DNA of 56,630 bases from DATJPW01 sp035506215 (GTDB lineage Bacteria; Desulfobacterota; Desulfomonilia; Desulfomonilales; Desulfomonilaceae), in assembly GCA_035506215.1 (NCBI GenBank), contig DATJPW010000079.1:1-56630 (forward strand), given 5' to 3'. Made by a program: the position numbers and the translations under genes. Below are positions 1 to 8,981 of this stretch, piece by piece. Under the pieces are notes generated by a model, which made no database searches, was not told where the DNA came from, and was given only the letters and a program-made list of their open reading frames with translations. Each line of letters opens with the position of its first letter. The first letter of the stretch is position 1.

Positions 1-189
1 TTCTACAATCACCGTGGAGAAGAGTTTCTCTATGTGCTGAGCGGCTCCATGGAATTCAGAGGAGCGGACCGGATCATCAAACTGGGCCCGGGAGACAGCT
101 TGTACTTTGATGCGGGGATATCTCATGCAGTGCGGGGACTGAGAGGCAAAAAGGTTCGAGCGCTTGCCGTGATTTACGCTCCTCGGTGA
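1..189 (+). CDS. C-terminal part of a cupin-domain protein
   Basis: The reading frame is open from the first base and stops with TGA at 187-189, giving 62 residues of a protein whose start lies outside the window. The sequence has the two cupin half-motifs: a His followed by a Glu pair and a Gly (HRGEEFLYVLSG) and a second block with GDSLYFDAGISHAVRG, where Asp and His sit as expected for a small beta-barrel. Such C-terminal cupin domains occur in HTH_3-cupin regulators and in small metal-binding proteins; which one this is cannot be decided from the fragment. No gene follows for about 120 bases before the oxidoreductase operon. Confidence 0.75.
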   Translation, partial: FYNHRGEEFLYVLSGSMEFRGADRIIKLGPGDSLYFDAGISHAVRGLRGKKVRALAVIYAPR

Positions 190-217
190 CGGACCGTTTC
201 ACGGAAAGGACCGGTAT

Positions 218-237
218 CCTCGGCCCGAAAGCCGAGG
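218..237 (+). terminator. GC-rich hairpin after the cupin gene
   Basis: A perfect 7-bp stem (CCTCGGC / GCCGAGG) closes a 6-base loop 29 bases after the cupin stop. No run of T follows, so it may be a weak or factor-assisted terminator, or only a structured leader of the next operon. Confidence 0.35.
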
Positions 238-308
238 CTGGGTAGCCTACAAAAGAGCGACGCGGCAGGATTCATAGTAATGCACAGGCTAAACAGCGGA
301 GGTAGAGA

Positions 309-875
309 GTGATCGAAATACGATTCCACGGTCGAGGAGGCCAAGGCGCTGTCGTGGCATCCAGAGTTTTAGCTGAAGCGTGCTTCCAGGAAGGGAACTT
401 CGTGCAATCTTTTCCTGCGTTCGGTGCGGAGCGCCGTGGGGCCCCTGTGGCCGCGTTCACAAGAGTAGATAGGAACCCCATCCGAATAAGGACCCAGATT
501 TATACCCCTGACCACGTGGTTGTTTTGGACCCCTCGTTACTTGATACCACCGAGGTGACTTTGGGACTCAAAGCGATGGGATGGGTTGTGATCAACAGCG
601 AGGCGTCTCCGGGAGACATACCTGGTTTGGAAGCCTACCAAGTGGCTACCGTGGATGCAGGACATGTGGCGGCGAAGCACGGGCTCGGGAGCGCCACGTC
701 TCCCATTGTAAATACTGCGATCCTAGGCGCGGTTGCCAGGGCAACAGGAGCGGTCGGGATTGAAGCAGTGTGCCGCGCCATTCGTGAAACCGTGCGTAAC
801 AAACCGGAAGCCAACGCTGAGGCCTGTCTTGAGGCATATGAGCTGACACGCATCTCAAACAAGTCGCAACAGTGA
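309..875 (+). CDS. 2-oxoacid:acceptor oxidoreductase, gamma subunit (locus A)
   Basis: This 188-residue protein is the gamma subunit of a pyruvate-ferredoxin-oxidoreductase family enzyme, which decarboxylates a 2-oxoacid with CoA to acyl-CoA and CO2. The N-terminal glycine motif [11 protein letters not shown] (residues 8-18) and the [13 protein letters not shown] block are typical of the family. The start is GTG at 309 with GGAGG just upstream. It is the first of four genes (gamma, flavoprotein-delta, alpha, beta) with 18 bases to the next gene. The substrate cannot be read from sequence: pyruvate is the default, but the presence of a flavoprotein subunit also recalls phenylglyoxylate oxidoreductase (Pad) of aromatic degraders. 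Confidence 0.88.
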
Positions 876-893
876 CTAGCGGAGGCGAAGTTC

Positions 894-2633
894 ATGTCAA
901 ACGAGCTTGCTGCGGATCCAAAAAGATTGCCGCCGGCCTCGATAACATTTTCAGACATGTCATGGAATCGGACCGGAAGCTGGAGATATTTGAAGCCCAG
1001 GTTCGTACACAAGATTTCACCCTGCAACAGCGCTTGTCCCGCGGGAAATGACGTGGAAGGTTTCGTCTTCCTCACGGGTGAAGGACGGTATCAGGAGGCG
1101 TTGCAACTCATACTGGAGGAAAGCCCGTTTCCAGGTGTATGCGGTCGGGTCTGTTACCATCCGTGTGAGTCCTCCTGTAACCGTAAAACGCTCGATGAGG
1201 CGATTTCGATAGCCGGCATAGAACGTTTTGTGTCGCAGTACGAGCCTCTGCATCCTACAAAACCCGAGAAGGCGCGTCAGAGGCGAATTGCAGTTGTAGG
1301 TTCCGGCCCGGCAGGGCTCACCTGCGCGTATCATCTGGCAAAGCTGGGCTACCGCGTCACGGTGTTTGAAAAGGCAACCGCGCTGGGTGGGATGCTGCGA
1401 CTGGGCATCCCGGCTTATCGCCTTCCCCGAGCGATACTCGACCGAGACATCGGACGAATCCTGACCTTGGGAGTTGAAGTAAAGACCGAATGCTGCGCGG
1501 GCCGCGACGTGCCTTGGCAAGACCTCATGGCCTGGGACGCGGTGTTCCTTGCGATTGGGGCGCACAATGTGGCGTCCCTTGGGATCGAGGGGGAACGCTT
1601 GGAAGGGGTCCTCGCGGGTACCACATTCCTCGGGGCTCTTAACATGGGCCATCCCATTTCACTCGGCCGACGGGTGGCGATCATTGGTGGCGGAAATACG
1701 GCCATTGATTGTGCCCGCGCGGCGCTCCGCCTTGGTTCCCAGCCTTTGATCGTGTACCGGCGGACCCGAGACCAGATGCCCGCGATAGAGGCTGAAGTCG
1801 AGGAAGCGCTACAGGAGGGGATTGAGGTAGAGTGGCTGGCATCCCCAGTCTCGTTGCGGAGTAAGAACGGCCATGTAACCGGTCTGGAATGTATCCGCAA
1901 TCGGCTGACCGAGGCTGATGAAGGGGGGCGTGCCAGACCTCAGCCGATTCCGGGTTCTGAGTTCACGCTCGACGTGGACGGCGTAATCTCGGCGGTGGGA
2001 GAGCTGGTGGACACAAAGAATCTCCCTGGAAATATACGAATTAGCGGCCTCGCGGTGGAAATCGATTCCTGGGGCCGAACGTCGCTTCAACGGGTCTGGG
2101 CAGGGGGCGATGCAGGCACTGATCCTCGTATGGTGGTCCACGCAATCGGTGCAGGGAAGAGAGCGGCCCTATCCATGCACGCTCATTTTGTAGGAGAAGA
2201 CACGGCCGCACTCGACAGAGAGGTCCGCGTAGGGCCGAACGGCTACGTCTCCATGCAGCGTTACCTTAACCGTGACGCCATTGATGTGAAAGCGGTACCT
2301 GAAGTTGTCAAGCCGGAAGATGTCAATCTCGACCATTTCGAACCGATGGACCGGGTCGGTTCGCGGACTATCGATCTCAACGAGAGGGTCCGAGGTTTTA
2401 GCGAAGTGAATGAGGGATACGATGAACAGGCTGTGGCGCAGGAGGCGCACCGGTGTTTCCATTGCGGGGCCTGCGACCTTTGTGGGATTTGTTTTAGATT
2501 CTGTCCGGATCTGGCCATCAAAATGGGTGATGTTCCCGGAAACAATCTCCTGGATGAGTTTTATTGTAAGGGTTGCGGAATCTGTGCAGAAGAGTGCCCG
2601 CGTTCCGCCATCGTTATGGAGAGAGAAAGATGA
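894..2633 (+). CDS. GltD-like NAD(P)-linked flavoprotein fused to a PorD-type ferredoxin (locus A)
   Basis: This 579-residue protein combines three parts. Residues about 40-110 carry a Cys-rich GltD-type N-terminal iron-sulfur region (PCNSACPAGNDVEGF, VCGRVCYHPCESSC). A pyridine nucleotide-disulfide reductase core follows, with FAD motif GSGPAG at 136-141 and a nucleotide motif GGGN at 265-268. The C-terminus is a ferredoxin with clustered Cys 521, 524, 527, 530, 533, 537 and a second motif at 558, 561, 564, 568. The family would move electrons between ferredoxin/iron-sulfur centres and NAD(P). Inference: it replaces the free delta subunit and makes the 2-oxoacid oxidoreductase NAD(P)-linked, as in phenylglyoxylate:NAD oxidoreductase. 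Its stop overlaps the start of the alpha subunit (ATGA). Confidence 0.85.
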   Translation: MSNELAADPKRLPPASITFSDMSWNRTGSWRYLKPRFVHKISPCNSACPAGNDVEGFVFLTGEGRYQEALQLILEESPFPGVCGRVCYHPCESSCNRKTLDEAISIAGIERFVSQYEPLHPTKPEKARQRRIAVVGSGPAGLTCAYHLAKLGYRVTVFEKATALGGMLRLGIPAYRLPRAILDRDIGRILTLGVEVKTECCAGRDVPWQDLMAWDAVFLAIGAHNVASLGIEGERLEGVLAGTTFLGALNMGHPISLGRRVAIIGGGNTAIDCARAALRLGSQPLIVYRRTRDQMPAIEAEVEEALQEGIEVEWLASPVSLRSKNGHVTGLECIRNRLTEADEGGRARPQPIPGSEFTLDVDGVISAVGELVDTKNLPGNIRISGLAVEIDSWGRTSLQRVWAGGDAGTDPRMVVHAIGAGKRAALSMHAHFVGEDTAALDREVRVGPNGYVSMQRYLNRDAIDVKAVPEVVKPEDVNLDHFEPMDRVGSRTIDLNERVRGFSEVNEGYDEQAVAQEAHRCFHCGACDLCGICFRFCPDLAIKMGDVPGNNLLDEFYCKGCGICAEECPRSAIVMERER

Positions 2634-3781
2634 AAAAAGTCCTCATGGGTGATCACGCCGTGTCACAAGGTGTGAGACTCTGCCGCGCCCAGGTGATTGC
2701 CGCCTATCCCATTACGCCTCAGACGTTCATAGTCGAGGAACTATCTGAGATGTGCGCTGACGGGCGTCTGGATGCTCGCTTCATAATGGTGGAATCGGAA
2801 CACTCTGCTATGGCATGTGTGATAGGCGCTTCAGCCGCGGGCTCACGGGTCTTCACTGCGACTTCATCACACGGCCTTGTTTTGATGCATGAAGTTCTTC
2901 ACTGGGCCGCGGGAGCGAGGCTGCCGGTCGTCATGGCAAACGTTAACAGGACGCTGGGACCGCCTTGGAATATTTTGTGTGACCATAGCGACAGTATGGC
3001 CCAGCGTGACACCGGCTGGATACAGTTCTATGTCGAAAGCAACCAGGAGGCGCTGGACACAGTCATTCAGGCGTACAGAATAGCGGAACAGGTCCAGTTG
3101 CCGGTGATGGTTAATCTGGACGGCTTCTTCCTATCTCATACCGCGGAAGTGGTGGATGTCCCGGACCAGCAGCAGGTGGATGCCTTTCTGCCCGCATTTA
3201 CTCCTGAATTCAAGCTTGATATCGAGGACCCGCATACCTTTGGCGCCATGTGCCTGGACTCGAACTTTATGCGACTAAGGCAGGGAATTCAGCAGGCGAT
3301 GGACCAATCCAGAGAAGTGACCGTTCAGGTGGACAAAGCCTTTGGTGACATGTTCGGTAGATATTACGGCGTTGTAGAGCCTTATCGCCTGGATGGGGCT
3401 GAGACGATTCTGGTCACCGCGGGCACTGTGACGAGCACCTCTCGGGTCGTGGTGGATTCACTCAGGGAAAAGGGTGAGCCGGTGGGCCTCTTAAAAATTC
3501 GGATGCTGAGACCTTTCCCATTTGAGTGGATTCGTGCTCTTCTCGGTGAGGCCAGGCAGATAGCGGTAATCGACCGAAGCATTTCTTATGGATTGAGCGG
3601 CGGGCTGGCGGCAGAGATCAGGTCGGCTTTGTATGATCTTGAGGGAGCGCATCCTCAGGTCTTTGGATACATAGCCGGTCTAGGTGGGAAGGACTTGGTG
3701 CCGGAGGATATCGAACATATGGTTTTCCAATGTTCCGAGCAGCGGCGGCCTCCTCGCGAAGACCTTTGGATAGGGGTTTAA
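2630..3781 (+). CDS. porA: 2-oxoacid:acceptor oxidoreductase, alpha subunit (locus A)
   Basis: 383 residues, PorA type. It carries the alpha-chain pyrimidine-binding block (YPITPQTFIVEELSEM) and a C-terminal transketolase-like domain (LLKIRMLRPFPFEWIR). ATG at 2630 overlaps the upstream stop in an ATGA junction, which decides the start against an in-frame ATG 57 bases earlier inside the flavoprotein gene. The alpha chain lines the substrate pocket, but substrate assignment between pyruvate and other 2-oxoacids is not safe from reading alone. Spacing to the beta subunit is 2 bases. Confidence 0.87.
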   Translation: MKKVLMGDHAVSQGVRLCRAQVIAAYPITPQTFIVEELSEMCADGRLDARFIMVESEHSAMACVIGASAAGSRVFTATSSHGLVLMHEVLHWAAGARLPVVMANVNRTLGPPWNILCDHSDSMAQRDTGWIQFYVESNQEALDTVIQAYRIAEQVQLPVMVNLDGFFLSHTAEVVDVPDQQQVDAFLPAFTPEFKLDIEDPHTFGAMCLDSNFMRLRQGIQQAMDQSREVTVQVDKAFGDMFGRYYGVVEPYRLDGAETILVTAGTVTSTSRVVVDSLREKGEPVGLLKIRMLRPFPFEWIRALLGEARQIAVIDRSISYGLSGGLAAEIRSALYDLEGAHPQVFGYIAGLGGKDLVPEDIEHMVFQCSEQRRPPREDLWIGV

Positions 3782-3783
3782 TC

Positions 3784-4674
3784 ATGACAGCGCAAATCGC
3801 GGCTGAGAGAGATCTTATGGGACCGGGACATCTGGCGTGTGCCGGTTGCGGAGCTGCCTTGGCCATGCGTTATGCTCTAGAGGCGTTGGGACCACGCACG
3901 ATAGTGGTGCTCCCCGCGTGCTGTTGGTCAATCATCTCCGGACCTTTTCCACATTCGGCTCTGCGCGTACCTACATTTCATACGGCATTTGAGACTGGGG
4001 CCGTGACCGCTGCCGGCATTCGAGCCGCGATGGACATGCAGGGCAAATCAGATGTAAATGTTATGGCGTGGGCCGGTGACGGCGGCACATTCGACATCGG
4101 ACTACAGGCTTTATCAGGCGCGGCTGAACGCAATGACGACATAATCTTTATTTGCTACGATAACGAAGCTTACATGAATACAGGCATACAGCGGAGCTCG
4201 GCCACGCCGGACGGGGCCTGGACCACGACCACTCCGAAGGGAAAGCCGCACGCCAAAAAGGACATTATGAGAATAATGGCCGCGCACAGGATTCCTTACG
4301 CTGCCACGGCATCCATCGCTTTCCCGGAGGATTTCATAAACAAATTGAAAAAAGCCGCCGGGATCGCCGGAACGCGATTTTTCCATGTTCTGGCCACTTG
4401 TCCGGTTGGCTGGAGAATACCGTCAGATCTCTCTGTGAAAATGGCGAGACTCGCGGTGCATACCAACTCGTTCCCGTTGTACGAGGTGGAGGACGGTGAG
4501 CGCTATCACATAACGGTTCAGTCTCGCAATCTTCCTGTAAAGCAGTATCTTAAGCCGCAAGGCCGTTTTCATAATTTAACCGAAGAGATGATCGACTCAA
4601 TACAGCGGCAAGTCGACCGGAACTGGACCAAATTGAACCGGCAGGTGAGCCAAACCGCAGGCAGTGAACATTGA
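3784..4674 (+). CDS. porB: 2-oxoacid:acceptor oxidoreductase, beta subunit, TPP-binding (locus A)
   Basis: 296 residues. The N-terminus has the PorB Cys pair (GHLACAGCGAAL) that ligates the proximal 4Fe-4S cluster, and the thiamine diphosphate signature starts at GDGG (residues 98-101) and ends near ERN. A later Cys in LATCPVGW also matches the family. ATG at 3784 lies 2 bases after the alpha stop. It closes the operon; a palindromic repeat follows about 70 bases later. It is clearly of a different subfamily from the beta subunits of loci B and C in this window, which start with a WCPGCG motif. Confidence 0.88.
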   Translation: MTAQIAAERDLMGPGHLACAGCGAALAMRYALEALGPRTIVVLPACCWSIISGPFPHSALRVPTFHTAFETGAVTAAGIRAAMDMQGKSDVNVMAWAGDGGTFDIGLQALSGAAERNDDIIFICYDNEAYMNTGIQRSSATPDGAWTTTTPKGKPHAKKDIMRIMAAHRIPYAATASIAFPEDFINKLKKAAGIAGTRFFHVLATCPVGWRIPSDLSVKMARLAVHTNSFPLYEVEDGERYHITVQSRNLPVKQYLKPQGRFHNLTEEMIDSIQRQVDRNWTKLNRQVSQTAGSEH

Positions 4675-4743
4675 TGTAGAAATACCATCGCGATGGGTTA
4701 GAGCAATTGCCAAAAATTTTGTCCGATTCGAGGTAGCCTTACA

Positions 4744-4829
4744 CCGTCATTCCGGCGTAGGCCGGAATCCAGTCTTTTCAATCCCGCGTTCTGCGCGGGA
4801 CTGGACCCCGGCCTTCGCCGGGGTGACGG
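4744..4829. repeat. Cloverleaf-like palindromic repeat element
   Basis: An outer stem CCGTCA (4744-4749) / TGACGG (4824-4829) encloses three hairpins: ATTCCGGC-GTAG-GCCGGAAT (4749-4768), TCCCGCG-ttctg-CGCGGGA (4782-4800) extended by flanking CCAGTC (4769-4774) / GACTGG (4799-4804), and ACCCCGGC-cttc-GCCGGGGT (4805-4824). All stems are perfect. Repeats of this general form (GTCATTCCGGC...GGAATCCAGTC) are scattered through many proteobacterial genomes. It lies just after the porB stop; partial relatives occur at 46308-46416. Confidence 0.8.
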
Positions 4830-4934
4830 ATCAGGACAAGGCCATTATTTTTGACATTTGCTATAACTTAACAATTCGTAAACGCGACTACAAACTATGA
4901 GCGACTGAAATCGCAATAGAAACGGATGTCTTCG

Positions 4935-5267
4935 CTATGAATCCTTGAGGACTGAACGGATCTGGCTCTTCAATCTTGGCAGATCTTCGGTCACCACACG
5001 CCACACGATGTCGAGGTCGATTTCAAAGTACTTGTGCACAAGGACGTGGCGCATGCCGACGATGTCGGACCAGGGAATCTCGGGAGTCCTGTCTTTGAAA
5101 TCCTTCGAGAGACCAAGTGCCGCTTCACCAATCACCTGAACGTTGCTCGTCACCCAATTCTGGATTAGCTCGTCGAGTCTAAAGGTTTCTTCCCCGCGTA
5201 AAGCGTACTTTTCAATTCGTCCTATCGCTTCGAGAATGTCCTTCAAACGTTCTCGATCATCTCTCAT
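4935..5267 (-). CDS. hepT: HepT-like toxin of a MntA-HepT module
   Basis: 110 residues, HEPN/DUF86 family. The RNase-type motif R-X4-H-X-Y is present at R73, H78 and Y80 (RHVLVHKY). In studied systems HepT is an RNase-like toxin that the nucleotidyltransferase MntA neutralises by adding AMP to the motif tyrosine. The ATG at 5267 overlaps the stop of the antitoxin gene by four bases, so the pair is translationally coupled. Length is normal for the family. Confidence 0.85.
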   Translation of the reverse strand: MRDDRERLKDILEAIGRIEKYALRGEETFRLDELIQNWVTSNVQVIGEAALGLSKDFKDRTPEIPWSDIVGMRHVLVHKYFEIDLDIVWRVVTEDLPRLKSQIRSVLKDS

Positions 5268-5554
5268 AAGGGCACTGCTTCTTTCATAACCCGTTCACGG
5301 ATTCGTTTTCTCAACCCTTTCTCTGTGACCACGTCAACCTTCACTCCCAGCAGATCATTCAGGTCCGACCAGAGACCTCCAAGATCGAGCAGGCTGCGGC
5401 CCGGTTCCATATCAACTAGAATGTCTACGTCGCTCTCTGCATCGGCCTGTCCGCGCACCACTGACCCAAAGAGACGTAGATTGCGTGCCCCGCGACGTGC
5501 CGCTATCCGTAGGATCTCTTCCCGCTTTTCTTTCACGAGCGCACTAATGTTCAC
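5264..5554 (-). CDS. mntA: MntA-like nucleotidyltransferase antitoxin
   Basis: 96 residues, minimal nucleotidyltransferase. The exact signature G-S-X10-D-X-D is at G30, S31, D42, D44, with a third acidic residue likely in VDVVTEKG. Known relatives adenylylate the partner HepT. The start is GTG at 5554; it is the first gene of the two-gene unit read on the reverse strand, and its stop overlaps hepT. Together with the palindromic repeat next door this marks a small accessory patch between two metabolic regions. Confidence 0.85.
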   Translation of the reverse strand: MNISALVKEKREEILRIAARRGARNLRLFGSVVRGQADAESDVDILVDMEPGRSLLDLGGLWSDLNDLLGVKVDVVTEKGLRKRIRERVMKEAVPL

Positions 5555-5647
5555 AAGTTTCGCCTGTCAAAATCGTTTACTAGGCCACCCCATGTATATC
5601 TAAGAACTAGAGCAACCTCAATATAAGATCAACCCAATTCTTGAGAG

Positions 5648-7156
5648 CTACAGAGAATATAACTCTCCATACTTGATCTCCAAATAATCTAGCAGGAACT
5701 GAGGCTTAAGGTTTTCGCCGGTAACTCTTGTTAACAGTTCGCGCGGCCGATATGTGGAGCCCTTCGAGTGGATGTTTTTTCTCAGCCAATTTAGCAAGCC
5801 TTCAAATTGCCCATTAGATATTGAAGAATCCAGTTCTCCAAGATCCTGTTTCGCTTGATTGAGGAATTGAGCGGCGTAGAGGTTCCCCAGGGTGTAAGTG
5901 GGGAAGTATCCTATCGAGCCCGAGGACCAGTGAACGTCTTGCATCACTCCCTGCGAGTAATCCGGAGGTATTAGTCCCAGGTACTCGTTCATCTTGCCGT
6001 TCCACGCGGAAGGCAGATCGTCTACTTGGATGTCCCCGCGGATCAGAGCCACTTCCAGCTCGAAACGCAAGAGTATGTGCAGATTATAAGTAACCTCATC
6101 CGCCTCGACCCTTATCAGACTCGGCTTCACCTCGTTGACCCCAAGAAGGAAGGCCTCGAATGGGACTTTGGTCAAAGAAGCAAACCTGGACTGGGCAATC
6201 GGATAGAAGTGCTCCCAGAAAGCTTTCGAGCGCGCCACCATGTTCTCCCACATCCTGGATTGCGACTCATTGACACCCAGGGAGATTGGACGACAGATCG
6301 GGGTGCCCCAGTGCTCCAGCGGCAAACCTTGATGGTAGATGGCATGTCCCGCCTCGTGGATTACAGCAAAGAATGCTTCATTGAAATAATCCTCGCTATA
6401 TCGAGTGGTTATTCGCACGTCACCAGGACCTATGCCGGTGGTGAATGGATGTGCAGATACGTCCAATCTTCCGGCATCGAGGTCGTAGCCGATCTGACGC
6501 GCGACATCGAGTGCAAACGACCTCTGGTCTTCCAGTAAGAAGTGGCCGTGCACTGCGGAGACATCCGCCTGCTTCGGACTTCCCTGAATGCGCTGGATCA
6601 GATCAACAAGTTGCGCACTAAGTCGTTTGAATATGGGCTCAAGATTCCTCGCCGTCTCTCCCTGCTCATACACGTCCAACAGGGCATCATACGGTTCCTG
6701 TGCATATCCGACAGCTTCGGCCTCCTCCCTTTTGAGAGACACGATTTTTTCCAGGTAGGGCCTGAAAAGAGGCCAATCATTCCTGGGGCGGGCCCGTTCC
6801 CAGACGGCTTGTCCTTCGGCCGCTGAACGGGCCAGTTCGACCGCGAGTTTTTCCGGGATCTTCGTGGCACGGTCGTAAACCCTCCTCCATTCCCGCGCAT
6901 TTACGGCTTCAACAGACTCAGGATCATGGACCATTGCCGAACCCTCAATTTCGGCCAACCATTCTCCCACAAGAGGATCTGTCATCATCTTGTGGCGCAT
7001 TCCTGCAAGCGAGGCCGACTGGTTGACCCTGTGAGCATGGCCCTTCGGAGGAATCTGCGTACGCTGGTCCCAGTCCAGGACGGCCATGGCGGAGCCCAAG
7101 TACGCGAGTTCTTTGCTACGCTTCGACAATTTCTCATAAGCTTCATCAGGCGTCAT
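5648..7156 (-). CDS. Carboxypeptidase Taq family (M32) metallopeptidase
   Basis: 502 residues, the usual length for M32 enzymes, which remove C-terminal residues from peptides in the cytoplasm using a metal ion. The zinc motif HEAGH is at residues 267-271, and the downstream blocks (GVNESQSRMWEN, then the Tyr- and Gly-rich C-terminus with SIGYFPTYTLGN) match the family. I place the start at ATG 7156, preceded by a GGGG ribosome site seven bases away, rather than at an in-frame ATG 78 bases upstream, because the N-terminus then aligns with the family. It stands alone, divergent from the next gene. Confidence 0.9.
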   Translation of the reverse strand: MTPDEAYEKLSKRSKELAYLGSAMAVLDWDQRTQIPPKGHAHRVNQSASLAGMRHKMMTDPLVGEWLAEIEGSAMVHDPESVEAVNAREWRRVYDRATKIPEKLAVELARSAAEGQAVWERARPRNDWPLFRPYLEKIVSLKREEAEAVGYAQEPYDALLDVYEQGETARNLEPIFKRLSAQLVDLIQRIQGSPKQADVSAVHGHFLLEDQRSFALDVARQIGYDLDAGRLDVSAHPFTTGIGPGDVRITTRYSEDYFNEAFFAVIHEAGHAIYHQGLPLEHWGTPICRPISLGVNESQSRMWENMVARSKAFWEHFYPIAQSRFASLTKVPFEAFLLGVNEVKPSLIRVEADEVTYNLHILLRFELEVALIRGDIQVDDLPSAWNGKMNEYLGLIPPDYSQGVMQDVHWSSGSIGYFPTYTLGNLYAAQFLNQAKQDLGELDSSISNGQFEGLLNWLRKNIHSKGSTYRPRELLTRVTGENLKPQFLLDYLEIKYGELYSL

Positions 7157-7338
7157 AACTATCCCCAGATTTATGTGTTTTGCTGAACAAAGGACTGTAG
7201 GCTTCAATTGTACAACAATTTCTCCCCGCGGCAAAACTTTAGGCCGCTGGGCAAAGAGCTTGACACTTCCCAGTCGATTTGCAACTTTGAAATCGTTGCA
7301 CGCAGCAAAGGACCGCGATGGAAATCCGGAAGAACTAA

Positions 7339-7875
7339 ATGGAAGAACATTACGAATCGACGCAAAAGGAAAAAGATCTCGAGCTGCGGGCTGAACGCAG
7401 AATTTCTGAGGAAACGCCGAAACCTATCAAGATACGAGACCGCGATAGCGAAGCGCTAATGACGCGGGACACATTTGAAAGGCTGGTCAAAGAGAGAACG
7501 CAGCGAGCTTTGAGACGAAAATGGGCCGGCAGGTCACTAATCGTGTTTGGCGTTCTTCTCATGATCGGCTCCTGCCCATTTTACGCATTATCGGTCACGG
7601 GGTCCGGAACCATCCTGGCCGCACTGGCTTTGATCGGAGGAGGCAGCGCACTGTTGGCGTGGCGCCCCAGACTGAAGGACACTAACGAGGCAGTGCTGAT
7701 TGCCATGAAATACGGGAACAGGCTTACAGCGACTACCCTGGCACTAGAAATGGACGTCTCGTTCAACAAAGCGGAAAAAATAATTCAGGAACTGGTTCGC
7801 AGCGGAATAGCGGAAATCGACCTGGATCACAAAGATCCCGATCATACCATCACCTACAAGATCAAAGGGTTGTGA
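7339..7875 (+). CDS. Small membrane protein with a C-terminal winged-helix-like segment
   Basis: 178 residues, not recognised. A charged N-terminal half (about residues 1-58) precedes two hydrophobic segments (SLIVFGVLLMIGSCPFYAL and GTILAALALIGGGSALL), so a two-pass membrane protein is likely. The last 60 residues (from NEAVLIAMKYGNRLTATTLA) look like a helical winged-helix fold of the kind used to sense or bind DNA or protein, but this is only a shape judgement. The start ATG at 7339 has GGAAG eight bases upstream. It converges with the proline-rich gene that follows. Confidence 0.6.
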   Translation: MEEHYESTQKEKDLELRAERRISEETPKPIKIRDRDSEALMTRDTFERLVKERTQRALRRKWAGRSLIVFGVLLMIGSCPFYALSVTGSGTILAALALIGGGSALLAWRPRLKDTNEAVLIAMKYGNRLTATTLALEMDVSFNKAEKIIQELVRSGIAEIDLDHKDPDHTITYKIKGL

Positions 7876-7920
7876 CTTGAGTGTGATCCGATACTGGTGT
7901 TCCTGCCCTGCTTGTCGTGC

Positions 7921-8682
7921 TCAGCGGCAATATGGCCACGGATAGGGCGCCACAGGATAGGCGGGCACACATGGCATCACCGGTCTAGGTGTTCCGGGCC
8001 TCTTCTTTTCGACGGTTTTCTCCGTTTTGGGGACCGTCGGTCTCTGCACCACGGCAGGCGGTGCAGGCGCTCTAGGGACCGCCTGTGGCGGGACTATTTG
8101 CGTCACGGGAGGTTGCGGAGTGGGGGCAGCTTGAGCCGGCGGTCCGGCCTGCGGCGGCGCCTCACTTTTCAGAGGAGGTACCGGAACAGGCTGCGAAGGC
8201 GGCACAGGTTGAATCGGTGGCCTGGCTTGTCGTTCCGGTGTAATGCTAGTCGACGGTGCGGGACGACCGGGAACGACGTGGGGCGTCTCCCTTGGTACTT
8301 CCGTGCGCGGCACTGCGGGTGGTGCGGGTTGCCGGCGAATCCCAGGCGGCGTCGGGGGTTGAGAAGGAGTGGGAATTTTGGCCACAGGAGTTTTGGAAGG
8401 GACTTTAGTCCAGGTGGGTGTCTTCCTTTTTTCGATGCAAACCGGGGGTCTCTTGCATTGAGGTTTGGCGGGCACACAGGTTAATGGCCGACCGGGCGTT
8501 TGTCCGCGAGAAGGGCCGGCAATGCCCAGGCAGGTTCCGAGCAGATCGCACGGCGCCATCAATATCCCTGAGACAACGTCAAGAAGAGAGTCGGAGTAAT
8601 CTTCCGGTTGCTGTTGGTATGCCCAAACGTATTGGAACGACATAACAAGACATATCATTGTCGGCAGTACAATGCGTTTCAT
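7921..8682 (-). CDS. Secreted proline-rich protein
   Basis: 253 residues, no known family. Residues 1-21 form a clear signal peptide ending in WAYQQQ. A short region with Cys residues follows (CDLLGTCLG, CVPAKPQCKRPPVC), then about 150 residues dominated by Pro, Ala, Val and Gln, and a tail PYPWPYCR. The composition suggests an extended envelope or surface protein. A strong AGGGGGCAGGG precedes the ATG at 8682. It is transcribed towards the 7339 gene with 45 bases between the stops. The reverse complement also shows long Arg-rich frames, which are composition artefacts. Confidence 0.65.
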   Translation of the reverse strand: MKRIVLPTMICLVMSFQYVWAYQQQPEDYSDSLLDVVSGILMAPCDLLGTCLGIAGPSRGQTPGRPLTCVPAKPQCKRPPVCIEKRKTPTWTKVPSKTPVAKIPTPSQPPTPPGIRRQPAPPAVPRTEVPRETPHVVPGRPAPSTSITPERQARPPIQPVPPSQPVPVPPLKSEAPPQAGPPAQAAPTPQPPVTQIVPPQAVPRAPAPPAVVQRPTVPKTEKTVEKKRPGTPRPVMPCVPAYPVAPYPWPYCR

Positions 8683-8981
8683 GAGACACCCTGCCCCCTA
8701 ATTCCGGATAGATCTTGTCATGTTAGAAAACCGCATCACAAAAGTCAACGACGACGACGGCTCGAAGACCGCTGCACCGCACGGATGCTGAGCCAGCCGG
8801 GACGGCGGATGAAACGGAAAGTCCATAATCATGGGCAACTCAAGTCTTAGCCTCTGAGTCCCAGCAGGTACGTCGATCGCGACACATTTGAGAATTTCAC
8901 TATATCAGCTTGCTTCCCAGATTAACGGCAGCTATCATTCGAATTTCAATAACGTGGCTACACAAACAGGCGAGGTGGAAA

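Noticed and set aside
4744..4829. Possible tRNA gene, because of the cloverleaf shape
   Set aside because: No TTC-A/GATTC T-loop, no usable anticodon arm and no CCA-type acceptor; the loops have 4, 5 and 4 bases.
4664..4900. 78-codon forward frame after porB
   Set aside because: Most of it is the translated cloverleaf repeat (SGVGRNPVFSIPRS...), a common false gene in genomes with these repeats.
7897..8484. 195-codon Arg-rich forward frame
   Set aside because: It is the antisense of the proline-rich secreted protein, whose signal peptide and ribosome site are convincing; Pro codons read backwards give Arg and Gly.
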